Assembly: GCA_002049455.2 (NCBI GenBank)
Contig: KV919013.1
Span: 53,288 to 117,287 of the forward strand
DNA from: Porphyra umbilicalis
Lineage: Eukaryota; Rhodophyta; Bangiophyceae; Bangiales; Bangiaceae
DNA: 64,000 nt
Reading direction: 5' to 3'
Below are positions 53,391-64,000 of this stretch, piece by piece. The notes beneath the pieces were generated by a model. It made no database searches, had not been told where the DNA came from, and saw nothing but the letters and a program-made list of their open reading frames with translations. Made by a program: the position numbers and the translations under genes. Each line of letters begins with the position of its first letter. The stretch's first letter is position 1.

Positions 53391-54734
53391 TTTGGAAGCG
53401 CCACGAACGCAGCCAGCGGCTGCAGTAACAGCGAGCCACCCAGCACACGAGCGACGACGGTCTCTTGATGGTCGTGACCGGCGCCGCCGACGCGGGGGCG
53501 CCGCAGGTCGTGGTGCTGGGCGGGCGGCGTCAACGGCGCGGAGTCTCGTCACCAAGAATGCTACGCGCATAACTACGCGAATTGTATTGATTGCAGTAAT
53601 TGGCAGTGGTTGCCGTAGTTCCGTGGAAATCTGATTGCAAGTCTCACCGTCGTAGCGACCATGCGCACTCGGACGTCCTCGTCCCTTCCTCCTTGATCGG
53701 CCTTGAACATGTCCCCCCTCCAACCGGCTCCAAGTCGAGCGGGCCACACAATCTGAGGCAGGCATCGCGACAGGACAGGGCTTACACTCGAATTTCTGGA
53801 TGTGGATCAGAATCAACTGATCTGATCTGAGACTTGCAAGCCTTCTCTCGATCGTCCACCAGACTGAACCACTTGGGCAGCTGGTGGTGATTCTCGTGGG
53901 GTTGTGCACCGGGGTACGGGGGGGCGTTGGGGAGAGCTCATGTTGGGGGGGGGTTGCTTGCTTCTGCAGCAGCGAGGCGCCAGAATGCAATCGTTCACTG
54001 GCAGGTGGGGGGGGGCAGCGCTGGCGCGCTTCTGGCGAAGGTAACACAAGGGGGGGGCGACGAAAAAAACAGCAGGCACGTCGCGGTGTTCCGTACGCCC
54101 GTGCCATCCGCAGGTGAGGGAGTACGGGCCCCCATCTTGGGGGCACGAGAAGGTGGACGGTGAGGGACGAGGACGTGGTGCGACAGAGGCCGCTGAGGGA
54201 AGAACGACGGGGAAGGACTCGGTGTTCGGATCTGAGGTGATTCTGCTGCAGAGTGCATCCCTAGAGCAGCTGCGAAAGGAACCAGGTCATTGGGCAACGT
54301 GGCGCCAAGCGATGAGGTCGGATGCCTCCAGAAACAATTCTTGCAGGAATTTCTTGCTGTGGAGCGTGCTGTGAGGTGCGAAGAGAATCCGCAGCAACCC
54401 ACAGCAACACTGTGCTTGGAAGACAAAGCACGAGAGACCGCATCTGACCAATCAACGCTCGACGATGGCAGCAAGATTGGAAGATGTCGGAGACGGCTGG
54501 TCCACAGCCCGCCACAGCAGCCAACAGCAGTCCCCAGCGGAACTCAACACACAGGTCAACCCCGTCTCCTTTTGCAGATCTGTCATCAGTCAGGTCGGAA
54601 GATGTTTACAGATCTCACATGGACGCAAATCACGATTCGTTGCAGCGCTCATGAGTGCATTGCGGATTGCAGCCAATCGCGTGCTAGAGAAAGTGCTGAC
54701 AGCTGGAGGATTTACCAACAATTTTGCTGTGACC
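53391..54734. other. Unassigned interval
   Basis: Falling GC, G7-9 runs at 53921-54059, no recognised ORF. Confidence 0.35.
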
Positions 54735-55580
54735 GGACGTGACTTGCTGTGAGCTTTTCTCGGATCCTATCATTCTTCTGGGACGCGCCATACCGTCTGA
54801 GAACGGGGAATTCCACAGCTAGTGTGTTTAAAATTCCTCTTTTGCAAGAACTGTCAAACGAATTGTCGACAATCCGGAAGCTCCTCGCGACACCAGCTGC
54901 GAGCGGGCCTGAGAAGTCGACCCGCGCACCGCAGCCCACTCGAGACGCACCGCGCTGCATGGCACTGTTCGCTGCAACCCTCCCCACCCGCCGCCATTTC
55001 AAACTGCACACCGTTCCCCCCCACCCCCCCTCCGTTGGGAACACCGATCGCGGCGCGCGACAGGGTAGCTGGCCGCCATGGCGGTAGAAACTTGCCGAGA
55101 GACCGGGGCGATGCGAGCGAGGACGCAAAATGCCCACCAAGGCATGAAACGCGCCGTCAGACATGCGCACTGCGCGCTCAAAGTGGGGACCGTATCGAGC
55201 CCGCACATGGAAAAAAGAAACGCGAGTGGTTGTGTATTGAGTGGGTGATAAAAAGATACTCGGGCTAGAGTGCACTACCCCCGCCCGTGACGTCACGAAG
55301 GCGCCCGCGCGTAGGGTGGGGAAAGGGTCCATGTTGGCGGTCGCCGTGCGTTGACAAGCTGCATGGCGGTCGGTAGCGCGGTGGATGGTTCGATGGTCGG
55401 TCTTGTCCGCGCCTGATGGCGATAGAAATCCTACCTCTCTGACGAGTACAATAGTGTACTTGATTTTATGTGCGAGACGGTACGCCAAAGGTCTTTCGCA
55501 GATATTTACCGCCGTCACGCCGGTATACCGTCACACGGTTTGCAACTGCGAACGGGCCAGAGTGAGTGTCACGCTAGTTT
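54735..55580 (-). mobile_element. Repeat element, longer relative of the 40-kb copy
   Basis: On the minus strand it begins ggcccgttcgcagttgcaaa, then ccgtgtgacggtatac, near 55560. It ends tatggcgcgtcccagaagaa, then tgataggatccgagaaaagc, then tcacagcaagtcac, near 54740. The same two ends bound the roughly 220-bp element at 40044-40262. The roughly 750-bp interior has no recognised gene. Confidence 0.75.
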
Positions 55581-55752
55581 CACATGACGCGACCTTTGGA
55601 CAGTGAATCCAGTGAATGTTGGGCATTGCGTGCAGCTGGCGAGTTAAGTGTGCTTTGTCGGCCATGACTGATGGGGACAGACACTTGAGCGTGCTGTATG
55701 CTATCTCGTTGAAAGGAATATACTAAACCCAACCCACCCACGTCCACGTGCA

Positions 55753-57054
55753 CTACTTCCTCTTTTGTGGCAAGACGGTCTTGGTGGCACGATGCTGCAT
55801 CTGGGGCGTGTCTTGCCGCACGGCGGCCTCCCAAGCGTCCAAAGCAGCGGCGCAATGTTTTTCGTTGCTCGACTGGCTGAGTCGTGGTTGTTGCTCGGCA
55901 GTGAAGTGGCGTCGGAGCTCGGCGGTCTTGTTGCTGGTCGAGCCCGTGAGTGTGTCCCAGACGTCCATCAACGCCGCACATGCCTCGTCATCGGCTGCCG
56001 TGTACGGTATCCAGGTGCGTGGGGACAAGGGCGTGCTTGCGCCATGCTCAAGAGGAAGTGGGATGGTGTGGGCACAGGCGTCTCCCCGGCTGCTTCTTGT
56101 CGGCGTCATTGGTGGGTTGGGTCTTGAGTCAGGATTATCGAGTGGCGTGGCTTGCGGGCTGTTGGAGTCTCGGAGGCTCGATGTACGAGGAGGGATCGGG
56201 AAAGCAGGCGGTGGTGAGGTGGGAGTTCGTTCCGGGGCAGTGTCGGGACAGTTGGCTGACGTGGGCGGAGGCGAGATGTCCGTGTCGCTTGTAGATGGTG
56301 TTGGCGGCAGGAGCACGTTCTTGGACGGGCCAACCACTGGAGGTGACAGCGGTGGGGTTGGCAACAACGGCGCTGGTCTCGGGGATGTAGGTCGAGCGCT
56401 GTTGATGGCTTGAAGAAGGCGCGGCGTCGGGAGCATGTTGGCTAAAGCAGGCAGGGGAGGAGGTGCCTGGGGGCGGGCGTCAGTGGCCGCCGGCGGATGC
56501 TGCAGATGCCATTGTTGGTTGGTGGTTGCATGGTCCGTGTCGTAGACATGAGGAAGTTTTGAGCACGGCGGCGACGCGTCGGCATGGGTCGGAATGCCGT
56601 TGCGAGTGGAGCCTGATGAAGGCAGAGTGCCACGATGTACAGTTGATGAAGCGCTACCTCGGTCAGTGGACGGGGTCGTCGCCGTCGTGCTGTCGCTCTC
56701 GCCTTGTGGCTTGTGTGATGTTGGAGGTGGCGTTTTGGACTGGCAGGAGCTGCTCTCAGCAGCAGCCGAGTCAGCAGGCGTCGGCGCCCGGGTGGATTTC
56801 GTACTCTTCTTGTTCTCGATGGCTCTTTGGCGAACTCGGGACCGCAAGGCGTAAGGCGTCATGCTCGGTGTTCTTGGTTCATGACGGGTGGGGTCGTCGT
56901 CTTGGGTGGTGTCCGCCAGCTCGGTATGGCGAGGACGTTGGGGGGTCGACATGGAATGGCTCAACTCCGTGGATGTCGGGTGGGGAGTGGGTGGAGTGGT
57001 CGGGGGAAAGAGCGATGCACCGTGGGTCGGTGGGGTAGGTGATGGAGATGTCAT
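55753..57054 (-). CDS. Pro/Ser/Thr-rich protein, unrecognised (433 aa)
   Basis: The open frame extends to 57159, but the first ATG is at 57054 (MTSPSPTPPTHGASLFPP). The first about 330 residues are disordered Pro/Ser/Thr-rich sequence with one basic patch (YALRSRVRQRAIENKKSTKS). The C-terminal about 100 residues look folded: WIPYTAADDEACAALMDVWD, TLTGSTSNKTAELRRHF, then KHCAAALDAWEAAVRQD and a basic tail. Composition is much less GC-extreme than in the cellular genes and it lies among mobile elements, so a gag-like or accessory transposon protein is plausible. No stop or frameshift over 433 codons. Confidence 0.5.
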   Translation of the reverse strand: MTSPSPTPPTHGASLFPPTTPPTPHPTSTELSHSMSTPQRPRHTELADTTQDDDPTRHEPRTPSMTPYALRSRVRQRAIENKKSTKSTRAPTPADSAAAESSSCQSKTPPPTSHKPQGESDSTTATTPSTDRGSASSTVHRGTLPSSGSTRNGIPTHADASPPCSKLPHVYDTDHATTNQQWHLQHPPAATDARPQAPPPLPALANMLPTPRLLQAINSARPTSPRPAPLLPTPPLSPPVVGPSKNVLLPPTPSTSDTDISPPPTSANCPDTAPERTPTSPPPAFPIPPRTSSLRDSNSPQATPLDNPDSRPNPPMTPTRSSRGDACAHTIPLPLEHGASTPLSPRTWIPYTAADDEACAALMDVWDTLTGSTSNKTAELRRHFTAEQQPRLSQSSNEKHCAAALDAWEAAVRQDTPQMQHRATKTVLPQKRK

Positions 57055-58555
57055 GGAGGTTGGTAGGTGGAGTGTATAGAATCGCGGTTGGTATTGGTCG
57101 GGGGATAGCGGTGAATCAGAACGAACATAGGACAATGGTGGTGGGAGCGTGATGCGCAAGCACCAGTCCCGGCGGCTGCTTTAAAAAGGGGCGGTAAATA
57201 AAGGTCAGGCAGGACGCAGCCCGTGATTGCCGCAGCCGATCAGTAGGTGGGGGTGGACCACAGGCGGCAGCGAAGGAGAGGTGGGATGGAATGGACTCAC
57301 CATGAGCGTGTTTGTGGTAGGGCCATACGCAATGTTGGTAGAGGGTTGTGCCAGGTGGAAATGGCGGGGTGGGGCTTCCAATCGTCATGTAGGTCCCTGG
57401 ATAGTGCCGTTGTGTGAACGGCCGGCGTGCCATGATGTCGGGCGTTTCTGTTGGGGACCCGCGTGGGCCCTAGATGGTCACCTAGGTGCTGTGATGGGAA
57501 GGTTGCTGTCGTAGTTGGTCTCGGGCGCAGGGATCGCAGGACTAGATTGGTTTACGGTGGTGTCCGCCGCTTCGACCACCTCTCAAGTTGGACGCTTGGT
57601 GGAACAAGACATGCCGCAGGCCGCGCGACGAGGGAAGTGAGTGATTGGGGTCGCGAAGTTCCTCCAGCACTGCGTTGTCGGTCAGCATTTTGGGGGGTTG
57701 CCGACAAAGCTCTGGGAGTCCGAATCTCATTCCTTGCTGTTCCCGCCGGCGGTGTGATTACAGGACAATGAACATGTCTGCTTTGTCGCGGGACTGGCTC
57801 TGAAGAGGGCTGATTGGGAAAGGCGGGTCGAACGGCGGGAACGCCACCGACTTTTCGCGCCATAAGCCGTGGGTCTGGCAGGTACTTCCAGCGATCTGCA
57901 TGGCCAGATATTTCCTGGAACGTGCCGTTCGGTGATTGTGGGTGTCTGCATTTGACTGTACAAGCGTCGAATGTAGTGCCAGCCCAATTTGCCGGCTTCC
58001 TGGATCGTTTGCACGTGTCCCGTGTGCTGACGGTCGTAGTCGTTTGCCACGGTCCGGCATTGCCACTCACGGACCTGTCTCAGCGGGGCGGTGGGTTCTT
58101 GCCGCCGCCATCGTTCGCTGCTCGCACGCGGTTCATCATCGGTTTGGCGGGTCCTGTACTGATGGCGGTCATGAAGCAGATGTTCATCCGTTACGTCGGT
58201 CTTGTGATGAGTGGGGGGCGCATGCGCCTACTCGGCATTTTGGCGGGCGCAATGGGGGCGCCGAGCTCGCTGTTTGGGGGGCGGTCAGTTCTGCATTGTA
58301 TGGTACGCAGGCCAGAGCTGCTGGTTCTGTTTGTTTCTAGCGGGGTGGCGATGTTCAGTGCCACGCGGGAAGCATCGTGGTGCATGATCAGCGGGGGGCG
58401 TTGTGACGTTGTGGGGCGTGGTGCTCGGTGGTCCATTGGGCGGCGCTTCTGTGTTTGAACCGCTCTGTGGGTGTCCTCCAATGCTTGTGTGCGGTTGGCT
58501 ACGTTGGGCTGTTGCTCTTTGTTGTCTTGTTGTCATCTTGGCGGCGCGACCATCG
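57055..58555. other. Unassigned interval between the Pro-rich ORF and the Helitron
   Basis: Minus-strand frames carry protein-like pieces (for example KLGWHYIRRLYSQMQTPTIT near 57950 and YRPFLKQPPGLVLAHHA near 57160), suggesting a decayed gene, but I cannot name it. The plus strand holds the 5' part of the Helitron open frame from about 58403. Confidence 0.3.
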
Positions 58556-60993
58556 ATGTCCAGCAATGGCGGGGTCCGGTTGCGTGCCAATGGTGCCAGT
58601 CTGCCGGGGGGCGTTGGGTCGCCCTCCAGCGACGGCAAGGCCGCAATGGTGGTCGAGGCGGCTGCGTTTTCGGCGGCGGCGCCAGTACCGTCGCAGTCGT
58701 CGGACGGTGGCATTGGAATGGCTGTCAAAGCCGCCGTGGCCGTGGTGTCGGCGCCAGTGGTGTCATCTTCAACTGACTGTGGTGTCGGGCGAGCCGTTGA
58801 GGCGGCGCGGTCGCTCGTGGCATGTGCGCAGGGGTCCTCGTCGACCGAGGCCAACGTGCGGACGGCTGTGGATGCGGCCTCCTTGATGGTGCAGCAGCAC
58901 CGGGCCCGAGCGCTTGCCGTGCTCGAGAGTCGTCGAGTGGCCAGTCGAGCCCGCACCCGGAAGCGACGCATGCAGCAGACGGACACGCAGCGGGCGGCAG
59001 AGCGCGAGCGCAACAGCAACCGCATGAAAGCGAAGCGGTTGGCGGCCAAGGTCGCTGCGGAAGAGGCGGCCGAGGAGGCAGCAGCTTCTGCGGCAGGGGC
59101 GCGTGGTCGGCCGCGTGGCAGAGACACCAGAGCCAGGCGCCAAGTTTTTGTGCGAGACCATCAAGCAGCGCCGTCGGAACTCGTGTCGGACGATGCCGGT
59201 GAAGAAATGGACGCGGAGTTGGAGCTTGCGCACATGTCGGAGGAGCGAGCGACTAAGGTCTACGAGCGGTGCCGCCGCGCATTGGCATATCATGGGGAGG
59301 GTGGGGAGCTGATCTGTATCGTGTGCCAGCTGCTGACCCAAGTTGCTCGGACGCGGATGCTACCTCTGCGGCGGTTGCCGTTGGCGAATATGCGGTGCCG
59401 CCTGGCGCCGGCCGCCGACCTACCGGCAGCGCTCGTTGCAGAGTACGACCTGTCAAGCGTCGTGCCGGAGCTTGGCGGCATGATGCTGTCGCTACTCGGT
59501 GTCGTGACGTGCAAGAAGACGCAGGGTAGGTTGGAGACTCGGCCATGGTCGGGGAGCGACGTGGACGTTTCGTCCGCGTGCTCGGATGCGGACGCATCCC
59601 GCGAGGCGTCTGATCCACGCTTCATCATGTGCAAATCGTGCTGGCGTAGCCTGCGTCGTCCCGGGAAGAGCATGCCGCAGATGGCTTTGGCCAACTCGAA
59701 CGCCACGGGAACTCTACCCGACGAGCTGGCAGTGGCAACGCAGACGGAGATTAACCTTATGTCGCTGGTATGCGTCAAGGCCGGCATTGTCGTGTTGTCG
59801 GGCGGACAGCGCAAAGCGCTTAAGGGGCACTCCTACTACTATGACGTGGCCAGGACGGCGGCCGCGGAGCACCTACCTCGCTCGGTATCTGATATTGGTC
59901 AGGACGGGCTCGTGCGGGTGGTGTTTGCCGGGCCGAAGACGCCGGCGGCTGTTGTCGCGGCACGAAAGCGGTTTAGCGCCCGTCGTCGAGTGGTGTCTGA
60001 CCTGCTGTCGTTCTTGAAAGACAACAATCGGTTGTACTCGTCTGTGGCAGTCGACGCGGCAGCGCTGTCCTCTTTGTCGGCGGAGCATGATGGGGCTGTG
60101 CCGGACGGCATCATTCTCGGGGAGGAGTCGGAGGCGGGGCCGTATGTGAACGTGGACGTGGCCAGAGCGCGGTCTGACGTCGCCGGGGCAACACATGGGG
60201 CGCATGGGGGCGGAGCGGAAGAGCCCTCTGCCTCGCTGACAATGTCTTCATCAGGGATGATCAACATGGCCCCCGCAGCGGAAGGAGAGCGAGAGCGTCG
60301 GGCGTTTGAGGGTGTATTTGTGGTCCGGCGCGGGGGGCCGTTGCGGGCGGAGCACGCGTACGGGACGATGGCTGGGTGTTTTCCTGAGCTGTTCACGTTT
60401 GGCCGTGGTGGCCCCGACGAAACTCGTCTTGTGCGGATGTCATTGGCGCGGTGGTGTCGGCGGCAGCTTATGGACGGTCGTCGGGCGTTTGCGCAGCACC
60501 CTCTCTTCCCGCTATTGGCGTTTGATGCTGTCGGTCGGGCGTCGATGCTCTCCAAGGGTGCTCGGCACGTGAGGATGAGGCCGCAGACTCATGGGCCAAT
60601 TGCCGGCGTAACAGTGTCCGAGCTCAAGGAGCACCTGGACCGACAGACGCAGGAGCGGCAGGCATGCCGGCGTGGGGAGCGCGGTATGCAAGAGAAGCGC
60701 ACGATGACGAGAGCTTCAATACTGTCCAACGCGGTCTTCGCGACAATGAGCAGATTTCCAGGTTCCAACGAGCAGCGGGAAATGTGGCGGCAGGAGGCGT
60801 ACGCGCTGTGTCAACGGTTCGGCTTTCCGCACGTTTTTTTGAAGGTGACGCCAGACGACGTCAACTCATTGACAGTCATGTACTACGCTGGTGCGGTGGG
60901 CGCTGACGTCTTCTTTGATGACGATGTGGCGTGTCTTGCAACTCGCGGGCAGCGGTTCACCGTCGTGAGCAAGGACCCGGTCGCTGACGCTCG
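58556..60993 (+). pseudogene. Helitron N-terminal region (DUF6570 plus Helitron_like_N)
   Basis: The first ATGs are at 58481 and 58556. Ala-rich N-terminus, then a basic helix (ESRRVASRARTRKRRMQQTD). The Zn-binding/DUF6570 part includes LICIVCQLL, FIMCKSCWRSLRRPGKSMPQ, ALANSNATGTLPDELAVATQ, EINLMSLVCVKAGIVVLSGG and KGHSYYYDV. The Helitron_like_N part includes AYGTMAGCFPELFTFGRGGP and, near 60810, FGFPHVFLKVTPDDVNS. Around 60985-60995 the frame must shift by one base: the original frame runs to a stop at 61078, while the conserved sequence continues in another frame as VIVRELLGWDEEAGQAVKAG. Confidence 0.85.
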
Positions 60994-62949
60994 CTGCGGG
61001 TCATTGTACGGGAGCTGCTTGGCTGGGACGAGGAAGCCGGCCAGGCGGTTAAGGCTGGCGGTGTGTTTGGTGTCTTGAAGGCTTTTTTTGGGGTTGTCGA
61101 GACGCAAGGCCGTGGGGCGCTAGACGCGCACAATCTGGCGTGGGTGCGCGGAATGCCGCCCACGGTGGGCGAGGTTGTCGCGGCTCTCCAATCCAACCCG
61201 GCATTCTGCCAGCGGTTTTCGGTGTGGGCGGACTCGGTGTCGACCGCCGCTCTCCCGGCGTCGGATGAGCCCGTGCGTTGCCCGCTGTGCTCGGGCGCGG
61301 TGGCTGCGGTGGACATGCCTTGCAGCTCGCAGCGGAACCAGAAGCAGGGTGCTCGGGAGCCAGTACTGGCCCTTTGCACCGACAGTGGCTGCGCGGGGAG
61401 GCTGCGGTCGTCAGATATCCTTGCGCAGCAAGTGGCGAGCTGCAGAGCGCGCGGCGCTGGTGGGAGCGCAGGTCGCTCTGATCCACTGGCGGCTACCCCT
61501 CAGGGGATTGAGGCGATGGATGCTGCGGGAACTTCCGTGGGGGGACCGTCGAGCAGCGGCGATGGTGTTGCAGCATCATGCGGTGGTTCGTGGTTTGACG
61601 CGGCGGAGGTGGACCCCGAGCGGCTTGCCATCTTTTCGGGGTGGCCGGTCTTGCCGGAGTGGAAGCCGGCCTCTGGATACGCCAAGGGTGGACTGATGCT
61701 CGTGCAGGCGCTGATGTGTCGGGTGCAGGTGCACAGCTGGAAGCACGTGGACTCGTGCTTCAAGATTGGGTCGGCTGCAGCCGCTGGGTTTTGCCGTTAC
61801 CTATTCCCGCGAGGGTCCGACAGCGGTGGGGTACAGAGCGGCATCTTCGCGCCGCGAAGGCCCTTGGGCTGTGAGTGCCTCAACGCGTACAACCTGCTTA
61901 TTTCCGTTGTGGCGCCCTGCAATGTTGACGCGCGCGTCCTGTTCAACAACAAGGCGAAGGCGGTAGTCTACTACATCGTGCAGTACGCGACGAAGGCTCA
62001 ACATGAGGTGGAGCCAGGCACGATGGACGCCCTCGCCGCCTTCGAGCGCAAGCTAGTGTCAGAGAAAGAGCAGGGACCAGCGGCAGACGTCGACAAGGCC
62101 ACGCGTCGTGTGCTGTCCGTGCCGTACAACTCTTCCTCCCGATTGCAGATACCAGCACCGCTTGCGGCTCTTGTGGTGCTCGGCCACCCTGGGAAGATCT
62201 GCTCGCACTCTTTCGCGCCACTCATGTTGGCGCAGGCATTGCAGCGGTTCCGGGGTGAGGGCGTCAGCGGAGTGCTGCGCCTCCACGTACCAAGTAGGCG
62301 TCGTGCGGCCGCCGGGATGGCATCTGCTCGTGTCGGAAGCATGGGTATCACGCCATCGGCCATCGAAAGCAACCCTATGGACACGGTGATGTTAAGTGGT
62401 GGCGGTGGCTTGGCCGATGATGCCGGTGCGTGCTCAAGTGGTACATCGTTCCGCCAATCGACTGCCAGGTTCGGTTGTGGTGTTATTGGCAGCCCGGCCG
62501 ACCGGGACATGGCGGCACCGGGGCATCAACCTTTGTCAACGGCAGCGGAGGTGGCTGCGGGCGGTCCTTCGAGTGTACCTGACCCGATCACCGGGGCGGT
62601 TGACAGTGGCGCGGTCGTTCTCGCTCTCGACTCCTACACGGAGTATTCTTGCCGCCCTAAGGAGCTGTCTGACATCTGCTGGTACGTCTTTGTGGAGAGG
62701 TGGGAGCAGGTCAAGCTGCCGCTGAACTTGACGGTTGAGGTGACGGCGAAGGCTGGCGCCGGTGATGCCAGATCTGATGACGAAGCAAGCTTTGCCGCGA
62801 ACGTGCGTGCTGCTGGAATCCTGCCGTACAGCTCGTTACACCCGCTTGCATTCACGCACGGCGTGCGTCGGCGGCTGCATCGGCACGTGCCGCGAATCTA
62901 TGGTCCACGGCTCCCTGATCGGAACCAACTGTCGGGTCCGAAAGCTCGG
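60994..62949 (+). pseudogene. Helitron Rep domain with altered HUH motif
   Basis: GVFGVLKAFFGVVETQGRGA leads into the rolling-circle motif, which reads GRGALDAHNLAWV. Helitrons have His-x-His here, so the first metal-binding His is Asp (a single CAC-to-GAC change would explain it). Downstream are a Cys-rich knuckle (CPLCSGAVAAVDMPCSS), SWKHVDSCFKIGSAAAAGFC, RYLFPRG, CLNAYNLLISVVAPCNVDA and the two-tyrosine motif YYIVQYATKAQ, with both Tyr kept. The open frame ends in the LTR: its last native codons are DRNQLSGPKAR, then LTR sequence and a stop at 62973. Confidence 0.88.
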
Positions 62950-63601
62950 TGTAGTACTACAGGGCCCCCCTAGGCGCCAGGGGGCCACCGCGGGGACGAC
63001 GGCGACGGCGGGGGACGTCGGTCCCCGACGCGTGGGGGCGACGCCAGCGGTGGTGGTGGCCGACGGGTTGGCGACGCGGGATGGCGGGGCGAGGGGGCGG
63101 CCCCGCTGCCCGGCTCGGGTCCCTTGAGGGAGCGCACCCGATCCGCCGCGCCCGGCACGCGGGCCCCGCGGGAGGCCCGGGTTGGCGCGCCCGAGCGGGC
63201 GCTGGCGCGCCCGAGAGGGCGCGGCAGGCGACGGCCGACCGGGCGCCACGCGGCGGGTGCAGCGCGTTGCGCGCGGGACGGTTTCTCCCCCTCGTCTGTA
63301 ATGATCGCCTCGGGGGACTTGACATGCATGGAGGGAATTATCTGCATTGGTTGGTGACGGCCCGGGTCAATTCCCATTTGGGGAAATTGGGCCCGGGCGA
63401 CGGTTTCCGCCCTTTTAGGACGAAGGGCGACGACGGTGGGAGGCACCGTCGTCGCCGGCAAGTAAACCGTGTCTCGATGTCTTGGCGTTTCGATCGGCCC
63501 GACTTCCCGGACCTCGAGTCCCATAGCGGGTGTCGCGCGAGCGGCTGAGACGGCCGTTACTTCCCTCCTTCTGAGGTAACCCCCTAGATTGTGGTACTAC
63601 A
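62950..63601 (+). repeat. 5' LTR of an LTR retrotransposon (about 652 bp)
   Basis: Starts TGTAGTACTACAGGGCC and ends TTGTGGTACTACA, giving the TG...CA ends of an LTR with imperfect inverted termini, followed immediately by a primer-binding site. Inside, 63357-63402 can fold (cccgggtcaattccc against ggggaaattgggcccgggc). The insertion disrupts the Helitron Rep frame. The partner LTR and target duplication lie beyond the window. Confidence 0.85.
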
Positions 63602-63603
63602 TT

Positions 63604-63622
63604 TGGCGCTCCGGGTGAGACC
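63604..63622 (+). other. Primer-binding site
   Basis: TGGCGCTCCGGGTGAGACC two bases after the LTR. Its complement ends in CCA and reads like the 3' end of a tRNA (T-stem, then ggagcg-CCA), as expected for minus-strand priming. Which tRNA donates the primer is not determined. Confidence 0.75.
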
Positions 63623-63750
63623 CGCGGTACGCACACTGTGTGCGTCGCGGATCGACACCTCTTTCGGTACCAAGATTCGGGGGACCCTCGTTGGTTGTAT
63701 TGCGGTGCGGTGACAGGAGGACATCCGATCGATACGCGGGCTTCGCTTCC
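63623..63750. other. Retrotransposon untranslated leader
   Basis: About 130 bp between the primer-binding site and the gag-like start; no ORF. Confidence 0.6.
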
Positions 63751-64000
63751 ATGGCTCGCGGATCTTCCTCACCTTCCCCGCTCGACGGGGGCGCTCCTCC
63801 GTTTGAGATGCCTGGCACCAGCCGGGTGACGGACGCGCCACCGGCGGGAGACCCCGGGGCAACACCGGCCTTGGGCGCCGTGGCCCCCGTGGGGGGTGGA
63901 AGGGTGATCCCGGTTGGCGGCGGCGGTACGGTGGCGGGTGAGTCGAACTCCCCGCCCGAGGACCCCGGCCGCACGCCGACCACCGGGGCTCGTCCTCCTC
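63751..64000 (+). CDS. gag-like ORF of the LTR retrotransposon, cut by the window end
   Basis: The ATG (cttccATGg) opens MARGSSSPSPLDGGAPPFEM and stays open through the window end (83 codons visible). The start of the product is Pro/Gly/Ser-rich and disordered, as gag N-termini often are. The call rests on position directly after LTR, PBS and leader; no capsid or zinc-knuckle motif is reached. Confidence 0.6.
   Translation, partial: MARGSSSPSPLDGGAPPFEMPGTSRVTDAPPAGDPGATPALGAVAPVGGGRVIPVGGGGTVAGESNSPPEDPGRTPTTGARPP

Larger units (their letters stand above)
58481..62949 (+). mobile_element. Helitron, decayed and truncated by an LTR element
   Basis: Encodes the N-terminal and Rep parts of a Helitron Rep-helicase in two frames (see the next two entries). 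The PIF1-type helicase that should follow is not present before 62950, where an LTR retrotransposon begins. Helitron termini (5' TC, 3' hairpin-CTRR) were not located. Confidence 0.85.

Noticed and set aside
1..64000. Giant-virus (for example pandoravirus) origin for the whole window
   Set aside because: Copia, Helitron and LTR elements, spliceosomal introns, condensin and an organelle-type presequence argue for a eukaryotic nuclear genome; only the HNH-type gene hints at viral ancestry.

Overview
The window is a very GC-rich eukaryotic nuclear segment. C- and G-homopolymers are everywhere, and most frames of both strands are open over long distances simply because stop codons are rare. Genes are mostly intronless, Ala/Gly/Pro-rich and compact, and several recognisable proteins change frame exactly at poly-G or poly-C runs. 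My best guess is a bangiophyte red alga (Porphyra/Pyropia-like). The reasons are the base composition, compact genes behind C-rich leaders, an organelle-type presequence on a proline-pathway enzyme, a Hint-domain fragment and a dense load of transposable elements. This is inference; no plastid-specific marker is present.

0-20 kb is the gene-bearing, extremely GC-rich part. It holds an ERCC8/CSA-like WD40 protein, a hypothetical Ser/Pro-rich protein, a trypsin-fold protein that has lost two catalytic residues, pyrroline-5-carboxylate reductase (minus strand), an SPX-domain protein, a tRNA-like gene with extra internal sequence, and a Hint-domain fragment. 20-23 kb carries a TATA box, an Ala/Asp/Glu repeat protein and an HNH-endonuclease-like frame, all in one reading frame broken by two stops. 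23-30 kb has a dead Copia polymerase fragment split by a roughly 400-bp inverted-repeat element, plus minisatellites. 31-36 kb has a less GC-rich, fungal-type protein kinase and the C-terminal part of condensin subunit CAP-H.

36-48 kb is accessory. It contains TIR elements, three copies of a Tc1/mariner-like foldback MITE, a small secreted Cys-rich protein, a two-exon unknown gene with a Cys/His-rich N-terminus, and a near-perfect inverted repeat with arms of about 1.4 kb next to an intact IS630/Tc1-type DDE transposase. 48-54 kb has a 51-bp degenerate tandem repeat, a 2OG-Fe(II) oxygenase-like gene with a clear short intron, and about 3 kb of degenerate tandem repeats. 54-64 kb is mobile DNA: a repeat with an internally deleted relative at 40 kb, a Pro/Ser/Thr-rich ORF, a decayed Helitron Rep gene (frameshift, and Asp in place of the first His of the HUH motif), and an LTR retrotransposon inserted into that Helitron. 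Its gag-like ORF runs off the right end.

The housekeeping genes (transcription-coupled repair, proline synthesis, phosphate sensing, condensin) do not form a pathway; they are single genes separated by repeats. Where coding strand could not be decided, the stretch is listed as unassigned.
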